Positions 8,639 to 17,892 of a DNA stretch of 64,000 bases are shown one piece after another. The translations under genes and the position numbers were made by a program. The stretch is from assembly GCF_900103975.1 (NCBI RefSeq), contig NZ_FNIR01000003.1, forward strand, positions 1 through 64,000. Direction: 5' to 3'. Origin of the DNA: Klenkia soli (GTDB lineage: Bacteria; Actinomycetota; Actinomycetes; Mycobacteriales; Geodermatophilaceae). How positions within the stretch are numbered: the stretch's first letter is position 1; every line of letters begins with the position of its first letter. A model generated the notes under the pieces. That model was not told the origin of the DNA. It was given only the letters and a program-made list of their open reading frames with translations, and searched no databases.

Positions 8639-9443
8639 GGGGGCCCCTCTCGTACGGGTCGGGGTCGACCGAGCGGTTGTTCAGGTCGACGGACAGGAAG
8701 ACGTCGTTGGCCACGGGGTGCCGCAGCTCCTCGGCCAACTGGCCGATCAGCCCGGCGGTGCGGGCCAGCAGGGCGAACCCGCGCAGCAGCTCCAGCGGCA
8801 GGCCCAGGTCGGCCAGCGCCGCGCCGCAGACGCCGGCGCCGTTGAGCGGCAGGGTCTTGCCGAGCACCTGGGGGTGCACCCGGCCGATGGCGGCGAACAG
8901 CGACAGGTGCGGGCCGACCAGGCCCTCCTCGGTCGCGATCTCGAACAGCCGGGGGGTGCGCGGGTCGCCGTCCTTGTGCACGTGGTGGCCCAGGCCCGGC
9001 ACGAACCGTCTCGCCTCGCGCTCGCGCTGCACTGTGGCCAGCGCGAGGGCGTCCCAACCGGCGTCGTCGGTGGGCAGCTCGTCGGCCGCGACCAGGACGT
9101 CGTCCAGGAACCGGCCGCAGTCCTCGGTGACGCCGAGGAACCGGGAGCCGCCGCCCAGCAGGCCGGCGGCCAGCGCACCCTGCACGGAGTCCGGGGCGGA
9201 GAGGTAGGTCAGCCGGGTGACGATCGCCGTGGGGGTGAAGCCGTGGTCGGCCAGCGCGGCCAGCACGGCCTCGAACACCCGGGTCTCGCCGGGGGAGGGC
9301 CGGCGCTGGGTGGCCAGCCAGAACGCCAGCTCGCCGAACCCGACGGTGCCCATGACGTCGCGGGCCAGGTCGGTGCCCAGCAAGGTGATCGTGTCGCGGG
9401 TGGAGGCGCCCAGCGCCGTCTCGTACCGCCGCGATTCGGTCAT
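8631..9443 (-). CDS. citryl-CoA lyase-like protein (citrate synthase superfamily)
   Basis: A 270-residue protein of the citrate synthase fold, much shorter than true citrate synthase (about 370-430 residues). It retains the signature region GLGHHVHKDGDPR, with the catalytic-type His, and GAGVCGAALADLG. Proteins of this size are usually annotated as citryl-CoA lyases, which split a citryl- or citramalyl-type CoA thioester into a 2-oxo acid and an acyl-CoA. Coupling to a CoA-transferase (ATGA overlap) and to extradiol dioxygenase subunits suggests it cleaves a CoA-activated ring-cleavage product. That assignment is inference from context. Confidence 0.82.
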   Translation of the reverse strand: MTESRRYETALGASTRDTITLLGTDLARDVMGTVGFGELAFWLATQRRPSPGETRVFEAVLAALADHGFTPTAIVTRLTYLSAPDSVQGALAAGLLGGGSRFLGVTEDCGRFLDDVLVAADELPTDDAGWDALALATVQREREARRFVPGLGHHVHKDGDPRTPRLFEIATEEGLVGPHLSLFAAIGRVHPQVLGKTLPLNGAGVCGAALADLGLPLELLRGFALLARTAGLIGQLAEELRHPVANDVFLSVDLNNRSVDPDPYERGPRG

Positions 9444-10588
9444 GCCGGCCCCGCCAGCCAGGTGCGGATCTCGTCGCCGTGCTCGTCCAGCCCGGGCGGG
9501 GGGAGCCGGTAGGAGGCGGCCGTGGCCGAGAAGGTGATCGGGTTGCGGATGGAGGGGATGCCGCCGACCCGGACGACGGGGTCCAGCCCCACCTCCTCGG
9601 CGAAGGCGACCCCGGCGTCGACGGTGTTGATCGGCCCGCACGGCACCCCGGCGGCGATGATCTCGCGGAACCACTCCTGCTTGCCCTTGCGCGCGAGCTG
9701 CTCCACCAGCAGTGGTCGGAGCTCGTCGCGGTTCGCGGTGCGGTCCTCGTTGCGGGCGAACCGGGGGTCGTCGGCGAGCTCGGGGACGCCGAGCACCTCG
9801 ACCAGCTTGCGGAACTGGCCGTTGTTGCCGGCGGTGATGATCAGCTCGCCGTCGGCGCACTGCAGCGGCTCGTAGGGGAACAGCGACGGGTGGCTGTTGC
9901 CCATGCGGAAGGGCACCGTCTCGCCGGCCACGGCGGCCGACGTCTGGTTGACCATGCCGCTCAGCGCGGAGGACAGCAGGTTGACCTCGACGTGCTGCCC
10001 GACGCCGGTCTCGTGCCGCAGGTTCAGCGCGGACAGGACCCCGATGGTGGCGTGCAGCCCCGCCATCACGTCGAACACCGCGACGCCGGCGCGGTAGGGC
10101 TCGCCGTCGGTGGGCCCGGTGAGGCTCATCAGGCCGGAGATGGCCTGCACGATCAGGTCGTAGCCGGGCAGCGCGGCGCCGCCCGGGCCGCTGCCGAAGC
10201 CGGAGATCGAGGCGTAGACGATCCGCGGGTTCGTGGCGGCGACGGTGTCGTAGTCCAGGCCGAAGCGGGCCAGGCCGCCGGGCTTGAAGTTCTCCACCAC
10301 GACGTCGGCGCGGCGGGCCAGCTCCTGCGCGGCGGCCACGTCGGTGGGGTCCTTGAGGTCCAGGGCGACCGAGCGCTTGTTCCGGTTCACGCCCAGGTAG
10401 TAGGTGGCGACGTCGTCGCGCACGGGCGGCGCCCAGGTGCGGGTGTCGTCGCCGCCGGGGCCCTCGACCTTGACCACCTCTGCACCCAGGTCGGCCAGCA
10501 GCATCGTGGCGTAGGGGCCGGCCAGGATGCGGGAGAAGTCGGCGACCAGGAGGCCGGCGAGCGGGCCGGACGGCGCGGGATCGGTCAT
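9440..10588 (-). CDS. CaiB/BaiF family CoA-transferase
   Basis: A 382-residue family III CoA-transferase. Family marks are the N-terminal VADFSRILAGPYATMLLADLGAEVVKVE, the NRNKRSVALDLK loop and GYDLIVQA, which carries the catalytic Asp that forms the acyl-enzyme anhydride. Such enzymes move CoA between carboxylic acids. It is the first gene of the leftward operon with the lyase and dioxygenase genes. A GAGGAG sequence lies about 13 bases before the ATG at 10588; an in-frame ATG at 10642 is an alternative. A 14-bp perfect palindrome (10616-10629) sits just upstream and is the likely regulator site. Confidence 0.88.
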   Translation of the reverse strand: MTDPAPSGPLAGLLVADFSRILAGPYATMLLADLGAEVVKVEGPGGDDTRTWAPPVRDDVATYYLGVNRNKRSVALDLKDPTDVAAAQELARRADVVVENFKPGGLARFGLDYDTVAATNPRIVYASISGFGSGPGGAALPGYDLIVQAISGLMSLTGPTDGEPYRAGVAVFDVMAGLHATIGVLSALNLRHETGVGQHVEVNLLSSALSGMVNQTSAAVAGETVPFRMGNSHPSLFPYEPLQCADGELIITAGNNGQFRKLVEVLGVPELADDPRFARNEDRTANRDELRPLLVEQLARKGKQEWFREIIAAGVPCGPINTVDAGVAFAEEVGLDPVVRVGGIPSIRNPITFSATAASYRLPPPGLDEHGDEIRTWLAGPA

Positions 10589-10615
10589 CAGGGGGGTGGC
10601 ACTCCTCGGTCTGCT

Positions 10616-10629
10616 CGGACAGCTGTCCG
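10616..10629. promoter_or_regulatory. palindromic operator, CoA-transferase side
   Basis: The sequence CGGACAGCTGTCCG is a perfect 14-bp palindrome 28 bases upstream of the CoA-transferase start. The same half-sites, CGGACA-NN-TGTCCG, recur in front of the divergent amidohydrolase gene at 10738-10753. The likely ligand is the IclR protein encoded at 12232-13050, by analogy with IclR regulators that bind near the catabolic operons they adjoin. Confidence 0.62.
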
Positions 10630-10669
10630 TGGTGATCGGCATCGCAGTCTCACCACGCGAGGACCGGGC

Positions 10670-10698
10670 TGTCAACCGACCGCACGGACCTCTTGACA
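10670..10698. promoter_or_regulatory. back-to-back -35 boxes of divergent promoters
   Basis: TGTCAA (10670-10675) and TTGACA (10693-10698) form a perfect inverted pair 17 bases apart. Each is a consensus -35 hexamer, reading left toward the CoA-transferase operon and right toward the amidohydrolase. The -10 regions at the expected distances are weak, as expected for activated or repressed promoters. The two operator palindromes lie outside this pair, one on each side. Confidence 0.5.
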
Positions 10699-10737
10699 GG
10701 TGGTGCGCGTCACGACCAAGGTGGCGCAGACCGTTCT

Positions 10738-10753
10738 GCGGACACCTGTCCGC
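10738..10753. promoter_or_regulatory. palindromic operator, amidohydrolase side
   Basis: GCGGACA-CC-TGTCCGC is a perfect inverted repeat with 7-bp arms, ending 18 bases before the amidohydrolase start. It shares the core CGGACA-NN-TGTCCG with the site at 10616-10629, so one regulator probably controls both divergent transcripts. Confidence 0.62.
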
Positions 10754-10771
10754 TGCATTCCCGAGGAGACG

Positions 10772-12232
10772 ATGATGTCCACCCCCGACGCCCGGCCCGT
10801 GGTCCTCCGCGGCGGCACCGTGCTGACCATGGACGACGCGCACACCGTCCTCCCGCAGGGCGACGTCCTCGTGGTGGACGGGAAGGTCGCCGCGGTCGGT
10901 GCGCACCTCGACGTCCCCGAGGGCACCCAGGAGGTCGACGCCACCGGCGGCGTCGTCATGCCCGGGATGGTCGACACCCACCGGCACATGTGGCAGACCG
11001 CGATGCGCGGCTACGGCGCCGACTGGACCCTCACCCAGTACTTCGTCTGGTACTACCTCGAGCACGGCAAGACCTTCCGCCCCGAGGACGTGCACGCCGG
11101 CAACCTGCTGAGCGCGTGGGAGGGCCTGGAGGCCGGCGTCACCACCACGGTCGACTGGAGCCACGGGCTGCAGAGCGTCGACCACGCCGAGGCCGCCGCC
11201 GACGCCCTGCTCGCCGTCCCCGGCCGGTTCGTCCTGGCCTACGGCAACATCCAGGCCGGGCCCTGGGAGTGGACCGCCGACCCGGCCGTGCAGGCGTTCC
11301 TGGAGCGGCGCGCCGACGAGGGCAGGCTCGGCCTGCAGCTGGCCTTCGACGTCACCGGCGACCCGGCGTTCCCGGAGAAGGCCGCCTTCGAGGTCGCCCG
11401 CGAGCTCGGCCTGCCGGTGACCACGCACGCCGGGGTGTGGGGCGCGACGTCCGACGCCTCGATCCAGCTCATGCACGACGCCGGGTTCATGACCCCCGAG
11501 ACGGTCTACGTGCACGCCGCCTCGCTGAGCACCGACAGCTACCAGCGGATCGCCGCCACCGGCGGTTCGGTCTCGGTGTCCACCGAGAGCGAGCAGAGCG
11601 CCGGGCAGGGCTACCCGCCCACCTGGCAGGTGCGCAAGCACGGCATCCCGGTGTCGCTGTCGATGGACACCAGCGTGTGGTGGTCGGCCGACCTGTTCTC
11701 CGCCATGCGCACCACGCTGGGCGCCGACCGCTCGCGCGAGCACCTCGAGGCCCACGTCGAGGGCAACACCGTCACCCAGGTCCACCTGCGGGCCGAGCAG
11801 GTCGTCGACTGGGCCACCCGCGGCGGCGCCCGCGCGCTGGGCCGCGACGACCTGGGCTCGCTCGAGCCGGGCAAGACCGCCGACGTCGTGCTGATCAAGA
11901 ACGACTCCTCGCCGGTGTCGTTCCCGCTGCTGAACCCCTACGGCCACGTGGCCTTCCAGGCCCAGCGCGGCGACGTGCACACCGTGCTGGTCGGCGGCCG
12001 GGTCGTGAAGAGCGAGGGCCGGCTCGTGGGCTACGACGGCACCGCGGTGCGGTCGGCCGTCGAGAGCACCGTCGAGCACCTGCGCGGGGCCATGGGCGAG
12101 GAGACGTGGCAGGCCGGCATGAACCCGGCGATGCCCGAGGACGGCGACGACGTGCTCGACAATCCCTACACCTACACCGACTACAAGAGCGAGGACACCC
12201 ACGGCGCCCGGGGCTCGCTGTTCGGCGACTGA
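10772..12232 (+). CDS. amidohydrolase family protein (metal-dependent, deaminase-like)
   Basis: A 486-residue amidohydrolase-superfamily protein with a cytosine-deaminase/AtzB-like pattern. It has the metal ligand pair THRH (His70, His72), later histidines in TTHAG and YVHAAS, and an Asp in SLSMDTSVWW. Such enzymes hydrolyse C-N or C-Cl bonds, often deaminating an aromatic or heterocyclic amine. The start is one of two adjacent ATG codons (10772 or 10775); CGAGGAG upstream fits the second slightly better. Its stop overlaps the IclR start (TGATG). Context suggests it prepares the substrate for the divergent ring-cleavage operon, but the substrate is unknown. Confidence 0.85.
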   Translation: MMSTPDARPVVLRGGTVLTMDDAHTVLPQGDVLVVDGKVAAVGAHLDVPEGTQEVDATGGVVMPGMVDTHRHMWQTAMRGYGADWTLTQYFVWYYLEHGKTFRPEDVHAGNLLSAWEGLEAGVTTTVDWSHGLQSVDHAEAAADALLAVPGRFVLAYGNIQAGPWEWTADPAVQAFLERRADEGRLGLQLAFDVTGDPAFPEKAAFEVARELGLPVTTHAGVWGATSDASIQLMHDAGFMTPETVYVHAASLSTDSYQRIAATGGSVSVSTESEQSAGQGYPPTWQVRKHGIPVSLSMDTSVWWSADLFSAMRTTLGADRSREHLEAHVEGNTVTQVHLRAEQVVDWATRGGARALGRDDLGSLEPGKTADVVLIKNDSSPVSFPLLNPYGHVAFQAQRGDVHTVLVGGRVVKSEGRLVGYDGTAVRSAVESTVEHLRGAMGEETWQAGMNPAMPEDGDDVLDNPYTYTDYKSEDTHGARGSLFGD

Positions 12233-13050
12233 TGGCCGGCCGCGGGCGTGGGCCGGACTTCGTCGAAGCGCTGGCCCGCGGGCTGGAGGTGCTCACCGCG
12301 TTCACCGCCGACCGCCCGACGATGACGCTGAGCCAGGTGGCCGCCGCCACCGACCTGGCCCGGCCCACCGCCCGCCGGCTGCTGCTCACCCTGGAGGAGC
12401 TCGGCTACGTGGCGGCCGGGCCGAGCCGCTACGCGCTCACCCCCAAGGTGCTCGACCTCGGCATGGCCTACGTGGGCTCGTTGGGGCTGTGGGACATCGC
12501 CCGGCCGCACCTGGAGGCGCTGGTCGCGCGCACGGGGGAGTCCTCGTCGATGGCGCAGCTGGACGGGTCGGACATCGTCTACGTCGCCCGGGTCGCCGTC
12601 CCGAAGCTGATCACGCTCCGGGTCGAGATCGGCACCCGCTTCCCGGCGGTGCAGACCTCCCAGGGCAAGGTGCTGCTCGCCGCCCTGGTGCCCGACGAGC
12701 TGGCCGCGGTGCTGGCCGAGCCGTCGCGGTCGGGGTTGCCCCGGTACATCGGCCGGACGACGGAGCAGCTGCACGACGAGCTGACCGAGGTGCGGGCGCG
12801 CGGCTGGGCGCTGGCCGACGAGGAGCTGGCGCCCGGCGTGCGGTCGGTCGCCGTCCCGGTGCGCGACGGCACGGGCACGGTGCGCGCGGCCGCCAACGTC
12901 ACGGTGCACGCCGCCGAGACCAGCCGGGAGACCCTGCTGGAGGACCACCTGCCGCTGCTGCTGCGTGCGGCGGGCCAGATCAGCGGCGACTGGGCGGCGT
13001 GGCAGCGCCGGCCGCACGTGGAGGTGGCCGCCCGCCCGCGCACCGCCTGA
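12232..13050 (+). CDS. IclR family transcriptional regulator
   Basis: A 272-residue IclR-type regulator. The N-terminal winged HTH reads TLSQVAAATDLARPTARRLLLTLEELGYV (about residues 31-60) and the C-terminal effector domain has GESSSMAQLDG and ARGWALADEELAPGVRSVAVPV, the PcaU/PobR-like signature. IclR proteins of the Pca/Pob subgroup commonly control aromatic-acid degradation. It overlaps the amidohydrolase stop by one base and so is co-expressed with it. It probably binds the two CGGACA-NN-TGTCCG palindromes between the divergent operons. Confidence 0.92.
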   Translation: MAGRGRGPDFVEALARGLEVLTAFTADRPTMTLSQVAAATDLARPTARRLLLTLEELGYVAAGPSRYALTPKVLDLGMAYVGSLGLWDIARPHLEALVARTGESSSMAQLDGSDIVYVARVAVPKLITLRVEIGTRFPAVQTSQGKVLLAALVPDELAAVLAEPSRSGLPRYIGRTTEQLHDELTEVRARGWALADEELAPGVRSVAVPVRDGTGTVRAAANVTVHAAETSRETLLEDHLPLLLRAAGQISGDWAAWQRRPHVEVAARPRTA

Positions 13051-13091
13051 ACCCCGGCGCGCCCCGCGTCCCGGCGGGAGAAGGTGTCGCG

Positions 13092-14524
13092 GTGGACAGC
13101 TCCCCGCCCCGCCCGGTACCCACCCGCGGCCCCGGCTCCACCACCGACGACGAGGGCCGGCCCACGGTCGTCGGCAACCGCACCGAGGCGTTCACCGCGA
13201 TGGCGGAGGCCCGCGCGGCGGGCAGCATGGTCCTGCTGCCGCGCATGCTCACCGGGCAGGACCGGCGCTCCACGTGCGGCAGACCATCCGCGAGGACCAC
13301 GAGAACCGGATCGTCACCCGGGCCGCCGACGCGCAGGCCAAGTTCGACGAGATGGCCCGCTCCACCTACAGCTTCTTCCGCGGCTCCTGCCTGCTGTTCT
13401 ACCGCGACATGGTCGGCGAGGACGGCTGGATGCCGACCGTGCTGACCCTCGGCGACGTGCACCCGGGCAACTTCGGGGTCATGCCCAACGCCGACGACGT
13501 CCCCGTGTTCGGGGTGAACGACTTCGACGAGGCCTTCTACGCGCCCTTCACCTGGGACCTCAAGCGCGGTGTCGTCGGCTTCCTGCTCGGGGCGGAGGAG
13601 GACGGCGGCCTGTCGGCCTCGAAGCAGGACCGCGTGGTCCGGGCGTTCCTGGACGGCTACGTCGACGCCACCCACCGGTACGCCGGTGAGCTCGACGTGA
13701 CGGCCGGGCAGATGGGCCTGGCCGACGCCCCGCCGATCGTGCGGGCGGTGCTGCAGCGGTCGGCGGACCGCTCCCGCTCGCGCTGGCTGGCGAAGAAGTA
13801 CCTGGACGAGGCCGGCCGGGGGTTCCGCGCGTCGACGAAGCTGGAGCCGCTGACCAGCCGGGTGCCGGAGTTCCAGGCCGCGGTGCACCGCTACGTCGAG
13901 GTCAACGAGCTGGTCCCGCCGGCCCGGGCCGGGCAGATGCGGGTCAAGGACGTCTGCGCCCGGCACGGCCAGGGCGTGGCCTCCCTCGGTCTGCAGCGCT
14001 ACTACGTGCTCGTCGAGGGCCCGGCCGGCGACGCGACCGACGACCTGGTGCTGGAGTTCAAGCAGGCCCGTCGCTCGGCGCTGCGCGGCCTGGTGCCGCC
14101 CTCGGAGTTCGAGCTGGTCGGGGAGGCCGAGCGGGTGAGCCACGCCCAGCGGGTGCAGCTGGTCGGCGGCGACGCCTTCTTCGGCGCGGTCGACCTGGAC
14201 GGCACCAGCTTCATGGTCCGCGAGCGGTCCCCGTACAAGGACGAGGTCGAGCTGACCGAGCTGTCCGCGGCGGGGTGGCGGGAGTACGCGCACACCTGCG
14301 GCGCCGTCCTCGCCCAGGCGCACGCGCTGTCGGACGAGGCCGGCCTGGTCGACCACGACGTCGAGCCCGACGTGGTGGCCGCGATGGGTCCGCGCGAGCT
14401 CTTCGTCGACGACCTGGTGCAGTTCGCCCACGAGACCGCCGACCGGGTGCGCCGCGACCACGCGCACTTCCGGACCGACCACGCCCTGCACGCCTTCGCC
14501 CAGGTCGACCGCGTCTACCGCTGA
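13092..14524 (+). pseudogene. DUF2252 family protein, interrupted by a -1 frameshift
   Basis: The product belongs to DUF2252, a kinase-like uncharacterised family, shown by LGDVHPGNFG and NDFDEAFYAPFTWDLKR. The coding signal changes frame near 13268-13275. The first part (GTG at 13092, good RBS GGGAGAAGG) reads to RMLTGQDRR, then the family-typical HVRQTIREDHENR continues in the frame one base earlier. Adding a single C in GCGCTCCACG would give DRRLHVRQT and one open frame of about 478 codons. Either a one-base deletion has inactivated the gene or this is a sequencing error. The rest looks intact and under normal coding constraint. Its 3' end overlaps the convergent SDR gene by 10 bases. Confidence 0.8.
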
Positions 14525-15477
14525 GCGACCCCGGTGTCGGCGGCGACCTGGTCGAGGAACCGCCGCACCCGCAGCGGGTCCTGGCCGCGCTCCCAGCCCA
14601 GGGTGGAGGGGCGCTGCGCCCGGTCGTGCCAGAAGTGCGGCGAGCGGGACGCCGGCCGGGTGGCCAGCAGCCACACGGTGGTGTCCGCACCGTCGGCCGG
14701 GGTGCGCAGCAGGGGGCCCATGAGCGCGCCGAACCCGGGGATGGACGCCGTGACCCCGTCGGTGGCGACCCAGCCGGGGTGGGTCGAGTACACGTGCCGG
14801 CCGGGCAGCCGGCGGGCCCACTCGGCGGCCAGCACCACCTGCATGCGCTTGGTGCGGGCGTAGGCGCGCACGCCGCTGTACTCGCCGTCGGTGAACTCGA
14901 GGTCGTCGTCGCGCAGACCCGCGCCGTACATGCCGCCCGAGGACATCCACACCACGGCGGCGTCGGGTGCGAGGACGTCGGCCAGCAGCGCGGTCATCAG
15001 GTGCGGACCCAGCACGTGGACGGCCAGGGTCAGCTCGTGGCCCTGCGCGGTCTCCGAGCGCTCGGGCGGCAGCGCGCCGGCGTTGTGCACCAGCCCGTGC
15101 AGCGTGCCCACCCGCTCGGTGAACCCCTGCGCCCAGCTGCGGACGGCGTCCAGGTCGCCCACGTCGCACACCTCGGCCACCACCTCGGCGCCCGGGGTCT
15201 CGGCGACCAGCCGGGCCACCAGGTCGTCGGTCTTCGTGCGGTTGCGGCCCAGCACGTGCACCGTCGCCCCGAGCTCGAGCAGGCCCTCGGCGATCGCCGT
15301 GCCGATGCCCGAGGTGGCGCCGGTGACCAGCACCCGGCGTCCGGCCATCGACCCCGGTGCCGGGTCGGCCGGCCACCACCGCTGCCGCAGCGCCGGCCCG
15401 AGTCGGCTGTAGCCGGGCACCACCGAACGGTCGAGGAAGGCGTCGGCCAGGCGGGTCAGGGTGGGCATGCCGATCAT
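14515..15477 (-). CDS. SDR family oxidoreductase (DHRS12-like)
   Basis: A 320-residue short-chain dehydrogenase. The cofactor motif TGATSGIG sits near residue 52, preceded by an N-terminal extension of about 45 residues as in DHRS12-type proteins. It also has HNAG, a catalytic Ser in WMSSGGMYG and YARTK for Tyr/Lys. The cofactor loop following GRNRTK suggests NADP(H). It ends convergently inside the 3' end of the DUF2252 gene and begins 7 bases after the stop of the thioesterase-like gene on the same strand, so the two are probably cotranscribed. Confidence 0.87.
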   Translation of the reverse strand: MIGMPTLTRLADAFLDRSVVPGYSRLGPALRQRWWPADPAPGSMAGRRVLVTGATSGIGTAIAEGLLELGATVHVLGRNRTKTDDLVARLVAETPGAEVVAEVCDVGDLDAVRSWAQGFTERVGTLHGLVHNAGALPPERSETAQGHELTLAVHVLGPHLMTALLADVLAPDAAVVWMSSGGMYGAGLRDDDLEFTDGEYSGVRAYARTKRMQVVLAAEWARRLPGRHVYSTHPGWVATDGVTASIPGFGALMGPLLRTPADGADTTVWLLATRPASRSPHFWHDRAQRPSTLGWERGQDPLRVRRFLDQVAADTGVAQR

Positions 15478-15483
15478 GGTCGC

Positions 15484-16260
15484 TCAGCCGGGCAGGGGTC
15501 GCAGCGTGCACAGCTGGGCCACCCGGCCCACCGGGCCGGCCTCGTCGTGCAGCACGGTGGCGGTCAGGCCGTGCCCGCCCGGGCCCCAGCTCACCGAGGT
15601 GTCCATGCCGACCCAGGCCCCGACCGGTGCACGGAACAGGTGCGCGGTCAGCTCGACGTTCGGGTAGAACCAGCCCCGCCGCTCGGGGCCCTGCACCAGG
15701 CCGTTGGCGGTGTCGGCCAGCAGCAGGAACCGGGTGAGGTCGCCGACGTCCTCGCCGTCCAGCAGTTCCTGGCGGGACCGCAGCCAGGCCTGCGCGCGCC
15801 CCTGACCGGCGTCGCGGTGCCGCACCTCCAGCGAGGCGATGTAGCCCCCGGGCCAACCGACGCTCATGTCCCACGGCGTCAGCTCGTCGCGGCCGGGCAG
15901 CGCCGGCTCCGCGGTGCCGGCGACCGCGGCGGTGTCGGACCCGGCCAGCCGCCACGCCCGCGCCCGGACGACGTCGCGGCCGGCCCACGACACGGTCGCC
16001 TCGACCAGCTCGATCGTGCGGCCCGGCCGCACGGTGCGCACCGCGACGTCGACCTCGTCGATGCCGATCGTGCCGAGGATGTCCACGCCCAGCCGCTGCA
16101 CCGGCGCCCCGCCCGCGGCCCGCTGCAGGCAGTGCGCCACCAGGCCCACGGTGGGCGCGATGTGCTGCTCGGCCGGGTTCCAGCCGCCCCCGGTGTGCTC
16201 GGTCGCGCGGAACCGCCCGCCGCCGTCCGGGGTGCTGGTCAACCGCTCGAAGTACGCCAC
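15484..16260 (-). CDS. thioesterase family protein (double hotdog, TesB-like)
   Basis: A 258-residue protein resembling the acyl-CoA thioesterase-like double-hotdog family. Recognisable parts are GGGWNPAEQHIAPTVGLVAH near the N-terminus and LTAHLFRAPVGAWVGMDTSVSWGPGGHGL in the second hotdog. Enzymes of this family hydrolyse acyl-CoA thioesters, but no specific substrate is evident. The GTG start at 16260 is chosen because upstream codons lack family-like sequence. It is divergent from the MerR gene, with 46 bases between them. Confidence 0.8.
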   Translation of the reverse strand: MAYFERLTSTPDGGGRFRATEHTGGGWNPAEQHIAPTVGLVAHCLQRAAGGAPVQRLGVDILGTIGIDEVDVAVRTVRPGRTIELVEATVSWAGRDVVRARAWRLAGSDTAAVAGTAEPALPGRDELTPWDMSVGWPGGYIASLEVRHRDAGQGRAQAWLRSRQELLDGEDVGDLTRFLLLADTANGLVQGPERRGWFYPNVELTAHLFRAPVGAWVGMDTSVSWGPGGHGLTATVLHDEAGPVGRVAQLCTLRPLPG

Positions 16261-16306
16261 ACCGCCCGATCCTGCCCGGGCCCGCGGCAGGGCCACACTG
16301 GGGCCC

Positions 16307-16678
16307 GTGACCACCGTCCCCGCCCTGGGCATCGCCGAGGTGGCCGAGCGCACCGGCCTCACCACCCACACCCTCCGGTACTACGAGCGCGACGGGCTGC
16401 TGCTGGGCGAGGTCGACCGCGACGCCGGGGGCCGGCGGCGCTACACCGACCGCGACCTCGAGTGGATCGCGATGGTCACCCGGCTGCGGGCCACCGGCAT
16501 GCCGATCCGCGACGTGCGGCGCTACGCGGCGCTGGTGCGGTCCGGCGCGGGCTCCGAGGCCGAGCGCCTCCAGCTGCTGCGCGCCCACCGGGCCCGGGTC
16601 CAGGCCGAGCTGGACGCCACCGCGGCCCACCTGGCCGCCATCGACCACAAGATCGGGCTGTACGAGGGGACCGTGTGA
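16307..16678 (+). CDS. MerR family transcriptional regulator
   Basis: A 123-residue MerR-type regulator. The HTH and wing are IAEVAERTGLTTHTLRYYERDGLL (residues about 9-32), followed by GRRRYTDRDLEWI and a dimerisation coiled coil ending in HLAAIDHKIGLYEG. No cysteine metal site is present, which fits the group that pairs with aldo-keto reductases. The GTG start is only 6 bases after a CACACT hexamer, suggesting a leaderless transcript. The next gene's promoter carries a MerR-style operator in its spacer. Confidence 0.9.
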   Translation: MTTVPALGIAEVAERTGLTTHTLRYYERDGLLLGEVDRDAGGRRRYTDRDLEWIAMVTRLRATGMPIRDVRRYAALVRSGAGSEAERLQLLRAHRARVQAELDATAAHLAAIDHKIGLYEGTV

Positions 16679-16685
16679 CCTCGAG

Positions 16686-16716
16686 TTGACTTCGAGTGCG
16701 CTCGAAGGAGTTCGCT
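16686..16716 (+). promoter_or_regulatory. MerR-controlled promoter with operator in the -35/-10 spacer
   Basis: TTGACT (-35, 16686-16691) and TTCGCT (-10, 16711-16716) are 19 bases apart, the long spacer typical of MerR-regulated promoters. Centred in it is a perfect inverted repeat CTTCGAG-TGCG-CTCGAAG (16690-16707). The -10 ends 7 bases before the ATG of the aldo-keto reductase, so the mRNA would be leaderless. Regulation by the adjacent MerR protein is strongly suggested. Confidence 0.75.
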
Positions 16717-16723
16717 GGTCCCC

Positions 16724-17722
<999 letters not shown>

Positions 17723-17801
17723 GCCGGTCCGGCGGGTGCCCGAGGTGTGCATTTCCCTCCCACGGGTACCCGCCGTCACCCCCCTCGGTGCCCATCAGGA
17801 C

Positions 17802-17892
17802 TAGAATGTCGGAGGCCGATGCGTCAGGCGCCCGGCCCCGACCACCCGTCCCTCACCGTGGGCGGCCTGTGCCGCCCATCCGTGGGCGGCCT
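17802..17892 (+). promoter_or_regulatory. leader of the principal sigma gene: -10 box, hairpin and direct repeat
   Basis: TAGAAT (17802-17807) is a good -10 hexamer about 140 bases before the sigma factor start; no convincing -35 is seen. The leader holds a perfect hairpin GGGCGGC-CTGT-GCCGCCC (17860-17877) and the 11-mer GTGGGCGGCCT twice (17858-17868, 17882-17892). The second copy could pair with the hairpin's 3' arm as an alternative structure, so attenuation-like control is possible but unproven. Confidence 0.45.
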
